This document shows positions 31,175 to 40,500 of a stretch of DNA of 64,000 nt, piece after piece (within the stretch, counting starts at the first letter, position 1; the number at the start of each line of letters is the position of its first letter). Both the position numbers and the translations under genes were made by a program. Where the stretch lies: the NCBI RefSeq assembly GCF_002778015.1, contig NZ_NJPP01000005.1:1-64000 (forward strand), written 5' to 3'. The DNA comes from Bartonella tribocorum. Lineage in GTDB: Bacteria > Pseudomonadota > Alphaproteobacteria > Rhizobiales > Rhizobiaceae. The notes under the pieces are model-generated. The model was not told the origin of the DNA. It did not search any database and was given only the letters and a program-made list of their open reading frames with translations.

Positions 31175-32539
31175 TTAAACAATTTTTCGTAAGCGCGCAG
31201 CAAAAAAACCATCCATTCCTAAAGGCGCAGTTTTCTCAGAATCAAAATTTTTATGACAAAAATCTGCCGGCGTCGTGCGCAACATCCCCTCACAAAGCAA
31301 ATGTGCCAGTGCTCCCATTTCCTCTGGATAAATAGGATCTAAAATAATATCATTGCGTGCCGATAAAATTTTTTCAATAAGCTCTTCACCTTCTTCTCGA
31401 GCCAATGAACAATTGGAAAAAACGATTCGTCCCCCCTCCTTGACCAAGGCAATTGCAGCGACAAGCAAATCATATTGTAATTCTGCTAATTTAACGACAT
31501 CAGCTCTTGATTTCGTCCATACAATATCTGGATGACGACGGATCGTTCCTATAGAAGAACAAGGAGCATCAAGAAGAACTGCATCAAAAAGCTGTGTGGG
31601 ATGAAAATTTTTCACGTCCTCCTGCCAAATGTGAACGGAAAAATGAAGCCGTTCCATATTTTCTTTTAAACGCTTTACGCGGTTAGCAGAAAGCTCAATG
31701 GCTGTCACCTCTGCCCCCTGCAAAGCCAATTGTGCTGTTTTTCCCCCAGGGCTTGCACAAAGATCAGCAACACGTTTACTCCGAATTTCTCCTAGTAAAC
31801 AAGCAGGCAACGCTGCAGCAAAATCTTGAACCCACCAAGCCCCTTCACGATAGCCTGGTAAATCAGAAACAGAACACTCCAAACGATTCAATCGAACAGA
31901 ACCATTAGGCAACACCACACCGCCAAGTCTCTCAGCCCATCCAACACTATCAGATTTCACTGTCAAATCGAGAGAAGGTTCCACACTTTGAATTTCTATA
32001 ATCTGGTGTGCTTTTTCTGTTCCATAAGCTGATACTAAAAGCTGGCTAAACCACGCTGGAACATTTTCAATGGTTGGAACCTGTTGGCGTAAAGGTACCG
32101 CCTCACGCGCAACATTGCGTAAAAGAGCATTCACCACCCCTGAAAAACGGCGCATACGCGGATCAAATTTTGCCACACGCACAGCCAAATCAATGGCCGC
32201 ATGATCCGGAACATCAAGATAAAGAATTTGCGCCACACTGATATGCAGAAGATGCTGAAGTGAAAGTGCTTGTGGAGGCAAAGGGCGCGCTAAAAAGCGT
32301 GAGAGAGCCGCCGTAATCTGCCCGCGATGACGCAATGACGTTGTCAAAATAGCCCGACACAATAAACGATCTCGTTGTGAAAGCTTTAAATATTGTGGGT
32401 GTCCGTGTTCATTATCCGTCAAACCAGAAAGAGGCGTATACTTATCAACCACCGCCCCTAAAAGGCGCACACACACCTGCCGAACAGCCAATCCTGGAAC
32501 ATCTTTTTCAGACACATGCCCCGCTTTTTTGTGTTTCAA
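31175..32539 (-). CDS. rsmB: 16S rRNA m5C967 methyltransferase RsmB
   Basis: A 454-residue protein with an N-terminal NusB-like RNA-binding domain (about 10-150) and a C-terminal class I methyltransferase domain. SAM site DLCASPGGKTAQLAL, catalytic LDAPCSSIGTIRRHPD and VFSNCSLAREEGEELI are visible. It methylates C967 in helix 31 of 16S rRNA. The start is a TTG (32539) with AAAGGTG six bases upstream. It sits between htpX and the heparinase-like gene on one strand. Confidence 0.92.
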   Translation of the reverse strand: MKHKKAGHVSEKDVPGLAVRQVCVRLLGAVVDKYTPLSGLTDNEHGHPQYLKLSQRDRLLCRAILTTSLRHRGQITAALSRFLARPLPPQALSLQHLLHISVAQILYLDVPDHAAIDLAVRVAKFDPRMRRFSGVVNALLRNVAREAVPLRQQVPTIENVPAWFSQLLVSAYGTEKAHQIIEIQSVEPSLDLTVKSDSVGWAERLGGVVLPNGSVRLNRLECSVSDLPGYREGAWWVQDFAAALPACLLGEIRSKRVADLCASPGGKTAQLALQGAEVTAIELSANRVKRLKENMERLHFSVHIWQEDVKNFHPTQLFDAVLLDAPCSSIGTIRRHPDIVWTKSRADVVKLAELQYDLLVAAIALVKEGGRIVFSNCSLAREEGEELIEKILSARNDIILDPIYPEEMGALAHLLCEGMLRTTPADFCHKNFDSEKTAPLGMDGFFAARLRKIV

Positions 32540-32607
32540 AATAACACCTTTATATCACTTATATCACTGCTTCCTCAAGAGATTCCCCAAAATTCTCCTA
32601 AAAAACT

Positions 32608-33654
32608 CTATGAACGAGATCTTTTTGAATTTTCATAACGAAGCCAAGAAGGACGTTTGGTAACCCGCTGAAAAGTATTGTCTTCTTGCTCTCCTGATGC
32701 ATGAGCTTGACCATTGTGAAAATTTCCATAATTCATTTCATTGCTTTTTTTATTCATACTGCCTTCTTCATTCCATCTCCCATTTTCAGCAAGAGCCCCT
32801 TTCATCTCTTCTGCTTGCCGATAAAGAGCAGCAATACGATTTGCCGTTGCAGGATGTGTCGAAAAAAGACTATCTGCTCCATGACCGCTCAAAGGATTGA
32901 TAATAAATAGATGGGCTGTTGCTGGATTATGCTCTGCTTCTTCATTGTAAACCCCACGCCCTCCATCAGCAATTTTACGCAATGCCGAAGCCAACCATAA
33001 AGGATTACCACATATTTCAGCCCCCCTACGATCCGCAGCATATTCACGCGTACGGCTAATGGCCATTTGCACAAGCATTGCAGCAAAAGGTGCCACGAGC
33101 AGTGCAATAAATCCTCCAATTGCTCCAGAACCATGAGAACCTTCTGAAGAGCCGCGCTGTCCCCCCATAAAAAAAGCAAAATTACCAAGCATTGAAATTG
33201 CCCCTGCAATCGTTGCTGTTAGAGTCATGGTTAAGGTATCACGATGCTCAATATGTGCGAGCTCATGCGCCATAACGCCAGCAATTTCCTCTGCGCTTAA
33301 CCGCTCTAACAAGCCGCGACTTGCAGCAACAGCGGCATTTTGCGGATTACGTCCCGTTGCAAAAGCATTTGGCTGTGCATTGTCAATCACATAAACCTTT
33401 GGTTGAGGAAGAGAAGCATTTTTAGCTAAATCGCTTACAATCTTATAATAAACAGGCGAAGAATGCTGATCAACTTCACGCGCCCCATACATACGTAAAA
33501 CGATTTTATCTGAATTCCAATAAGAAAAAAAGTTTAAACCACTTGCCATCAAAAGAGCAATGACCATGCCACCGCCCCCTCCAACAAGATAACCAACCCC
33601 CATAAAGAGAGCCGTCATAAAAGCCAAAAGCATGGCTGTACGCATTATATTCAT
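32608..33654 (-). CDS. htpX: Membrane zinc metalloprotease HtpX
   Basis: A 348-residue M48 protease. Two N-terminal membrane helices (about 5-25 and 30-48), active-site [13 protein letters not shown] (HEXXH), two further helices, and the third zinc ligand region [14 protein letters not shown] are present. HtpX degrades misfolded membrane proteins together with FtsH. The C-terminal 60 residues are hydrophilic and variable. It overlaps nothing; DUF1674 is transcribed divergently from 33737. Confidence 0.94.
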   Translation of the reverse strand: MNIMRTAMLLAFMTALFMGVGYLVGGGGGMVIALLMASGLNFFSYWNSDKIVLRMYGAREVDQHSSPVYYKIVSDLAKNASLPQPKVYVIDNAQPNAFATGRNPQNAAVAASRGLLERLSAEEIAGVMAHELAHIEHRDTLTMTLTATIAGAISMLGNFAFFMGGQRGSSEGSHGSGAIGGFIALLVAPFAAMLVQMAISRTREYAADRRGAEICGNPLWLASALRKIADGGRGVYNEEAEHNPATAHLFIINPLSGHGADSLFSTHPATANRIAALYRQAEEMKGALAENGRWNEEGSMNKKSNEMNYGNFHNGQAHASGEQEDNTFQRVTKRPSWLRYENSKRSRS

Positions 33655-33736
33655 TACTCAAAAACTCCATGATAAAAGTTCACTAATACTATATGATGGT
33701 GTTTTCTCTCTGCTTCTTCAATGGAATAGGTATAAA

Positions 33737-33952
33737 ATGAATAAAAAAGATGAAAAAATAAGCAAAACAAATACAACTGTCGTTAAACAGCCATCTCTTT
33801 CTCCCGCAGCAAAACGCGCCCTTAAAGAAGCTGAAGAAAGGCGAAAAGCTAAAACAACAAAAGAACAACCGTTGGAAAACGGTGGGCGCGGCGGAAAAGA
33901 CCCTTCTCGCTACGGAGATTGGGAAATTAAGGGCCGCGCCATTGATTTTTAA
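33737..33952 (+). CDS. DUF1674 protein (SdhAF4-like succinate dehydrogenase assembly factor)
   Basis: A 71-residue hydrophilic protein. Its C terminus NGGRGGKDPSRYGDWEIKG followed by RAIDF is the DUF1674 signature, the family of mitochondrial SDHAF4, which helps flavinated SdhA meet SdhB. The start is ATG 33737; the longer frame back to 33632 overlaps htpX and is not conserved-looking. It is divergent from htpX, with rpsP convergent on its other side. Confidence 0.88.
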   Translation: MNKKDEKISKTNTTVVKQPSLSPAAKRALKEAEERRKAKTTKEQPLENGGRGGKDPSRYGDWEIKGRAIDF

Positions 33953-34012
33953 AGTCATACTTTTAAAGCCATAGATTTCTGAAATTGAACTTTAAAAACC
34001 AATGCTATTTTA

Positions 34013-34042
34013 AATAAACACCCTTTTAAAGAGGCGTTTATT
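34013..34042. terminator. Possible bidirectional terminator between DUF1674 and rpsP
   Basis: Arms AATAAACaCC and GGcGTTTATT form an inverted repeat in the gap between two convergent genes. It could serve DUF1674 (+) and rpsP (-). T tracts are short, so efficiency is uncertain. Confidence 0.5.
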
Positions 34043-34060
34043 CAACAATCATGCTTTTTT

Positions 34061-34417
34061 TTATGCTGAAGCAGCTGCTGCATCCTCTGCCGCTTGCTTT
34101 GCTGCTGCTATACGTTCTTGTGCTTTTTTGCCCGGTTCACCTTTACGTGGATTATTGCGGACTGGACGCTTTTTTAAGCCAGCTGCATCTAAAAACCGTA
34201 AAACGCGATCTGTTGGTTGAGCTCCTTGCCCAAGCCAATATTGGATACGTTCTTCACTAAGTTTCACCCTCGCTCCATCTTTAGGCAACATAGGATCCCA
34301 TGCACCAACACGTTCAAGAAATCGCCCATCGCGCGGACTACGAACATCTGCAACGACGATATGATAGTAAGGACGTTTCTTTGAACCTCCACGGGACAAA
34401 CGAATTTTCAATGCCAT
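34061..34417 (-). CDS. rpsP: 30S ribosomal protein S16
   Basis: A 118-residue S16: [64 protein letters not shown]. The tail is Ala/Lys-rich, as in Rhizobiales. It binds 16S rRNA early in 30S assembly. It is co-directional with ffh and chorismate mutase. The expected next gene, rimM, is absent here and lies about 20 kb away at 13425. Confidence 0.96.
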   Translation of the reverse strand: MALKIRLSRGGSKKRPYYHIVVADVRSPRDGRFLERVGAWDPMLPKDGARVKLSEERIQYWLGQGAQPTDRVLRFLDAAGLKKRPVRNNPRKGEPGKKAQERIAAAKQAAEDAAAASA

Positions 34418-34433
34418 ATTTTATCTCCTATTG

Positions 34434-34763
34434 TCAGCTCTGGCTTTCGTTTAAATTGACTTTTTTTGTTTTTTGCTCTTCAGCAATAACTTGATGATGA
34501 TGCACAACTTCTTTAATAATAAACTTTAAAAATCTTTCAGCAAAATCAGGATCAAGATGACTCTCTATCGCCAATTGTCGCAAACGCGCTATTTGCTGTT
34601 GCTCACGCAGAGCATCGACTTTAGGCAAATCATAACGCGCTTTTAAATGCCCAACCGCTTTCGTACAACGAAAACGTTCTGCTAAAATATGGATCAAAGT
34701 TGCATCAAAATTATCAATAGATGCGCGCAAATGTGCCAATTCGTTTAATACTGTTTCCTGCAT
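34434..34763 (-). CDS. Chorismate mutase (AroQ type)
   Basis: A 109-residue all-helical AroQ-type mutase converting chorismate to prephenate. Visible elements are LRASIDNFDATLIHILAERF, the KAVGHLKARYDLPKVDALRE segment with active-site Arg/Lys, and FLKFIIKEVVHHHQ. Two adjacent ATGs exist (34766 and 34763); the second gives better spacing to AAGGAC. It sits between ffh and rpsP, the usual Rhizobiales arrangement. Confidence 0.9.
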   Translation of the reverse strand: MQETVLNELAHLRASIDNFDATLIHILAERFRCTKAVGHLKARYDLPKVDALREQQQIARLRQLAIESHLDPDFAERFLKFIIKEVVHHHQVIAEEQKTKKVNLNESQS

Positions 34764-34788
34764 CATAGTCCTTTCCTTATTTTGCATC

Positions 34789-36351
34789 TTATTTTTTCTT
34801 AAGATGCTGAGGAAGTTTTCCTCTATCAACAATGCCATTGGTAAGACCAGGAAATGTAGGACCACGTCCAGGAAGTCCAGGAAAGAGTTTTCCCTCATTA
34901 CCATTTTCAATTTGCTTTTGAAGCGTTGAGATTTGCTTGAGATCCAATCCCGATAAATCAGGCATAGCTGGAGAATCTGCACCTCCCATTCCTCCCAATC
35001 CCATTTTGGAACCAAGGCCTCCTAACATTTTTCCCATCAAACCACTTTTGCCCTTACCACCCATGGCTTTCATCATATCCGCCATTTGGCGATACATCTT
35101 CAAAAGTTTATTAATATCAGCCGCCGTTGTTCCAGACCCCTTAGCAATTCGCTGTTTTCGGCTATGTTTTAAAAGCTCTGGATTCGCACGTTCTTGTGGT
35201 GTCATGGACGAAATAATAGCCAATTGACGATTAAACAAACGATCATCAAGCCCCGCAGCCGCAATCTGCTCTTTGACTTTGCCAAATCCTGGCAACATGC
35301 CCATAATACCGCCCATTCCGCCAAGTTTTTTCATTTTTTGCAACTGTTCTGCAAGATCATTCAAATCAAATTTTCCGGCTTGCATTTTTTTTGCAAAAGC
35401 AGCAGCTTTCTCATAATCCATTGTTTCAGCAGCTTTTTCAACCAAAGAAACAATATCCCCCATTCCGAGAATACGATCAGCAATACGACTGGGATGAAAC
35501 TCTTCCAAAGCCTCTATTTTTTCACCGGTTCCAATTGCTTTAATGGGTTTGCCTGTCACAGCACGCATAGAAAGAGCAGCACCCCCACGCCCATCACTAT
35601 CCATCCGTGTTAAAATAATTCCTGTAATCCCTACACGCTCATCAAAAGAACGTGCAAGATGAACGGCATCTTGCCCTGTCAAACTATCAGCAACCAACAT
35701 AATCTCATGTGGAAGAGAACACGCTTTAATTTCAGCCAATTCAAGCATCAAAGCTTCATCAATATGATTACGTCCTGCAGTATCAAGAAGAAGCACATCA
35801 TAACCGCCCAATTTAGCAGCTTGCACAGCACGTGATGCAATATCAACAGGCTGTTGTCCCGCAATAATAGGCAAACTTGCAAGTTTTGCTTGTTCTCCCA
35901 GCTGGCGCAACTGCTCCTGTGCAGCGGGACGACGTGTATCTAATGACGCCATGAGAACTTTTTTATTGTGCTTATCAGTGAAACGTTTTGCAAGCTTTGC
36001 TGTTGTGGTTGTTTTTCCGGAACCTTGCAAACCAATCATCATGATAACAACGGGCGCTGGTGCATTCAAATCACTCAGAACGTTTTCATTTCCAAGAATA
36101 TGAACCAATTCGTCATGAACAATTTTAACCACCATTTGGCCTGGTTTAATTGATTTAACAATCTCAGTTCCAACAGCTTTTTCCCGAACCCTATCGGTAA
36201 AAGAACGGACAACATCAAGAGCAACATCAGCTTCCAATAAAGCGCGCCGAATTTCACGCAGTGCCTCTGCAACATCCTGATCCGACAAAGCACCACGCCC
36301 CGTTAAACGAGACAGGATAGAACCAAGTCGCTCTTGCAAAGATTCAAACAT
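34789..36351 (-). CDS. ffh: Signal recognition particle protein Ffh
   Basis: A 520-residue SRP GTPase. N domain FESLQERLGSILSRLTGRG, G domain with G1 GLQGSGKTTTTAKLA, DTRRPAAQEQL, LLDTAGRNHIDE, TRMDSDGRGGAALS, then a Met-rich M domain (ending GGLGSKMGLGGMGG) that binds signal peptides and SRP RNA. It targets membrane proteins co-translationally with FtsY. ATG 36351 has GAGG six bases upstream; the ATG just before it (36354) is an alternative. Confidence 0.97.
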   Translation of the reverse strand: MFESLQERLGSILSRLTGRGALSDQDVAEALREIRRALLEADVALDVVRSFTDRVREKAVGTEIVKSIKPGQMVVKIVHDELVHILGNENVLSDLNAPAPVVIMMIGLQGSGKTTTTAKLAKRFTDKHNKKVLMASLDTRRPAAQEQLRQLGEQAKLASLPIIAGQQPVDIASRAVQAAKLGGYDVLLLDTAGRNHIDEALMLELAEIKACSLPHEIMLVADSLTGQDAVHLARSFDERVGITGIILTRMDSDGRGGAALSMRAVTGKPIKAIGTGEKIEALEEFHPSRIADRILGMGDIVSLVEKAAETMDYEKAAAFAKKMQAGKFDLNDLAEQLQKMKKLGGMGGIMGMLPGFGKVKEQIAAAGLDDRLFNRQLAIISSMTPQERANPELLKHSRKQRIAKGSGTTAADINKLLKMYRQMADMMKAMGGKGKSGLMGKMLGGLGSKMGLGGMGGADSPAMPDLSGLDLKQISTLQKQIENGNEGKLFPGLPGRGPTFPGLTNGIVDRGKLPQHLKKK

Positions 36352-36359
36352 CATTTACC

Positions 36360-36594
36360 TCATTGTTGCATAACAAAGTTACATAACGAACAAACCAAAA
36401 CAGCACCCGAGAACGCATCGCGCCGTCGAATGCTGACCTCTGAGATCTCTTCATACCCTTGCATTGGGGTCTCAGTCGGTGGCTCCAAGTTAATTTTGTC
36501 ACTGAAAGCTTACCTCTTCAAACAATAAAACCCTAGCTTTGTCAAGTTTTATCATAAAATGCCTTTTTATACGAAGAAATAAAAACAGAAAATG
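36360..36594 (-). ncRNA. Structured leader or small RNA upstream of ffh (tentative)
   Basis: A GC-richer island in AT-rich surroundings. A strong hairpin spans 36432-36483: inner arms CTGAGA/TCTCAG, extended outside by ACC/GGT and GC/GC, and topped by ACCC/GGGT. Additional GC-rich sequence (GCGCCGTCG, GCACCCGAGAACGC) flanks it. Direction is undecided; on the minus strand it would be the 5' leader of ffh. It lacks the GGAAGGAAGCAGCC-type motif of SRP RNA and I do not recognise a riboswitch. It may be a separate small RNA. Confidence 0.35.
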
Positions 36595-37251
36595 CTACAC
36601 TTTAAAACTTTCAACTTCAACACACATAAAACAACCTGTTTCCTGTTCCATATTCCATAATTGCCCGCTAGAGATGTCAAACCACACCCCATGCAATGTT
36701 AAAACACCCTGACCTTTGCGGAACTTTATCCACGGAAACGTCTCTAAATTTCTTAATGAATGGCGAATAGAAAGCTGCTCTAAAGCTGTTTGTTTTTCTG
36801 GCCAAGACAGCGACTTATTATTCAAAACGATTTCTGTAGCTGGTGCTAAAAGACTAATCCATTGGCCAATAAAATCATTTGATGATAAAGATTTATACGT
36901 CTCCTTAAGAGCCGTATGAACGCCTCCACAATGGGCATGACCAAAAACAACAATATGTTTCACCTCAAGCAATTGCACAGCATATTCAAGAGCAGCCGAT
37001 GTTGCATGATATTTGTTATCAGGAGAAAAAGGAGGAACCACATTTGCCACGTTGCGTAAAGTGAAAATTTCCCCAGGCTTAGCATCAAAAATCATTTCTG
37101 GGATAGCGCGCGAATCACAACAAGCAATAACCAAAACTTCCGGTTTTTGCCCCTCAATCGCCAATTGCTGATAATGTTCTATTTTATCTGAAAAATGATT
37201 ATTTATAAAGTTTTGGTAACCACTTAAAAGTCTTTCTGGTAAACGGGTCAT
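36595..37251 (-). CDS. Beta-class carbonic anhydrase
   Basis: A 218-residue zinc enzyme interconverting CO2 and bicarbonate. Zinc ligands and dyad are visible: VIACCDSRAIPEMIF (Cys and the Asp-Arg dyad, about 45-50) and VVFGHAHCGGVHTAL (His-x-x-Cys). Further family segments are FTLRNVANVVPPF and SAALEYAVQLLEVKHI. The C terminus has LTLHGVWFDISSGQLW. It is monocistronic and divergent from the glutamate dehydrogenase gene. Confidence 0.95.
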   Translation of the reverse strand: MTRLPERLLSGYQNFINNHFSDKIEHYQQLAIEGQKPEVLVIACCDSRAIPEMIFDAKPGEIFTLRNVANVVPPFSPDNKYHATSAALEYAVQLLEVKHIVVFGHAHCGGVHTALKETYKSLSSNDFIGQWISLLAPATEIVLNNKSLSWPEKQTALEQLSIRHSLRNLETFPWIKFRKGQGVLTLHGVWFDISSGQLWNMEQETGCFMCVEVESFKV

Positions 37252-37529
37252 TCTCTCTTTACTTCTAATTTTCTCGTTACTTTCATTTCATATAATTAGA
37301 AAAAAAACGATTAACATACAAAAATAATAAAAAGTCCCTTTTATTGATGCAAAATATCTCTTTAAAGTGCAAATTATTACTAAAAAATAACAAAAACACA
37401 GTCATTCTTTTCAAATAAAGAGCTGTTTTCTTTAGGGAGAAGATGTTACAGTGTAAGAAAGTATAACGGTCTTCTCTTAAAATAATAAAAACAAGAAAAG
37501 ACCCCAAGAGCAAAAAGCAAAAAGGGAGA

Positions 37530-40500
37530 ATGAATGTGTTAAAACAAAAAGTATCAGCAACAAAAAACACACCAGATAAAATAGAAAAAATCCTTTTTGC
37601 TCAAACCGATAAAGAAGATATTGTTTATTACGAAAATAAAGAGCTTCAAAAAGCCGCAGCCACCGCAGTAAAAGCTTTTAATCTCCATCAGGCAGGAAAA
37701 AACACCATCTACTTTGAACAAAATCTGACCCGCAATAACAAGCCTATAACTGTTATCAGCCTCGTCAATGATAACAAACCCTTTCTTCTCGATTCTATTT
37801 TAAATGTCTTCAATCAACATAAAAACCATATTTATTTAATTGCACACCCCATTCTTGATTGTGCTTCTGGAAAACGCATCAGTCTGATGCAAATTCACAT
37901 CGAATCGTTAAACAAACAACAGATACAAAAACTTGAAAATGAGCTCACCTTAGTTCTTGAGCAGGTTAATGCTGCTGTACAAGACTGGAAACCTATGCTT
38001 GAAGAAGTTGAAAAGCATATTCATGCCTATCAAACAAACCTTCCTGCACACTATAAACAAGAAGGTGAAAAAGCTATTGAATTTCTTCACTGGCTCACAA
38101 ATGATAATTTCATCTTTCTTGGCATGCGCACTTACAACTTCATCAAAGATCAAAAACCTATAAAATCCTTCACAGCAAGTAATATTGAACTTGGTATACT
38201 TGCAGATGCTTCTATTCATATTGTCGATGATGAAAGTATGAAAGAACCTCCTCAAGAAGTCTTATCCTTTATGGAAAGTGATAACCTATTTATTGTGACA
38301 AAAGCAAATAGCCGCTCCAAAATTCACCGTTCTGTTTGGCTCGATTATATTGGTCTTAAAATCTTTGATAAAGAAGACAAACTCTGCGGAGAATTACGCA
38401 TTGTAGGACTTTTTACCTCTTCAGCTTATACACGCTCTGTTTTGCAAATTCCTTTCTTAAAAGAAAAAGCCCAAACCATCATTCAACGCCTTGGATACAA
38501 TCGTGCTGACTATTCTGGAAAAGCGCTTATCAGTGTTTTAGAAACCTATCCAAGAGATGAAATGTTTCGTACGGATGTTGATACACTAACAGAAAATGCC
38601 AAACTTATCCTGCAACTAGACGAACGCCCACGTTTGCGGGTTTTAGCCCACACTGATTCTTTTGGGCGCTTTGTTTCTATCCTTGTCTATGTACCACGTG
38701 ACCAATATAGCAGCAGCCTCCGTGAAAAAGTTGGCGAACATTTTGTTGAGCTTTATAAAGGCGACTTTTTTGAATCCTATCCGCTATTTTTAGAAAGCAC
38801 CCTTATCCGTGTTTATTATATTATCCATCGCAAAGGCAGCGAAACTGTTCCGCTTCATGAGCGCACCACACTTGAACAACATGTGCGTTCAATCGCACAA
38901 AGTTGGGAAGATAGTGTTCAAGCCATCGCTCTTACCCACAAAACAACAGAGCCACAAACCCTTCTAGCTCGTGAATTTCCCAACAGCTATCGTGATTTAT
39001 TCTCAGCGGAAGATGCCATTAAAGATGCCGGACATATTCTATGTCTTCATAATGAGAAGCCCCTTTTCGTGACCTTTTATCACGCGCGAAACAAAGAAAA
39101 ACAAAACATTTCTCTTCGTCTCTTTCACCGCCATGAAGCCCTTGCTCTTTCCAAACGTGTACCTCTGCTTGAAAATATGGGGTTTCGCGTTATTGCAGAA
39201 CAAACGCTTGAATTACCAGATGGCAACGGACAATCCGTATATCTTCATGATATGCAACTAGAAAGTACTTTCCAACGCTGTATCGATTTTGAAAAAGACG
39301 CTCAAAAGCTTGCTGAAACCTTTGAAGCCATTTGGGCACAAAATGCGGACAATGACGCCTTTAATGCCCTCACTCAAACAGCTGAGCTTGATTGGCACGA
39401 AATTGTTATTTTGCGTCATTACGGGCGCTATCTCCAACAAGCTGGCATTCCTTATTCGCAAGACCGCGTCGCCCAAACTTTAAATACTTATCCTGACATT
39501 ACCAAAGAGCTTTATGCTTTATTTCATTTAAAATTTCATCAAAGTCACACAGAAAAAGAACGAGAAAAAAACCAACAGATTATTCAAAAGCGCATTGAAG
39601 AAAAATTACAGAAAGTATCTGGTTTGGATGATGATCTTATCTTACGCCGTTATTGTAACCTTATCGATACGAGTTTACGAACGAATGCCTTTACACCTCT
39701 TAGCGATGGTAGTCCACGGCGTATTTTAGCCACCAAATTAAATCCGCGCCAAATTGAAGGTTTACCTGAACCACGCCCTTATCGAGAGATTTTTGTTTAT
39801 GGACCAGAAGTTGAAGGGGTCCATTTACGTTTTGGACCTATCGCTCGTGGCGGAATTCGGTGGTCTGACCGCGCGTTAGATTATCGCACCGAAGTGCTTA
39901 GCTTAGTCAAAGCCCAGCAAGTCAAAAATGCAGTTATCGTTCCTGCCGGTGCAAAAGGTGGATTCTATCCCCATCGCCTTCCTCAAACAAGTGACCGTGC
40001 TCTCATCATAGAAGCAGCACGGCAAGCTTATACGGACTTTATCACGGCTTTGCTCTCCATTACAGACAATTTGGTTAATGGCAAAATCAGTGCGCCCCAC
40101 GATGTCATCTGTCATGATGATCCTGACCCCTATTTTGTTGTCGCAGCAGACAAAGGGACAGCAACCTTTTCTGATACAGCCAACGCCATCAGCCAAGCAA
40201 ACCATTTTTGGCTTGATGATGCTTTCGCCTCTGGTGGCTCAGCAGGCTATGACCACAAAGAAATTGGGATCACAGCCAAAGGTGCATGGGAAGCTGTCAA
40301 AAGACATTTTCGAGAATCATTTAATCACGATATTCAAACAACACCCTTCACCTGTGTTGGTGTTGGGGATATGTCTGGTGATGTCTTTGGCAATGGAATG
40401 CTCCTTTCCAAACAAACAAAATTGATTGCTGCTTTTGATCACCGCGATATTTTTATTGATCCAAATCCAAACGCAGAGGAAAGCCATGCAGAGCGTATGC

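Noticed and set aside
36432-36483. Possible SRP (4.5S) RNA because it is next to ffh
   Set aside because: It lacks the conserved GGAAGGAAGCAGCC-like loop of SRP RNA.
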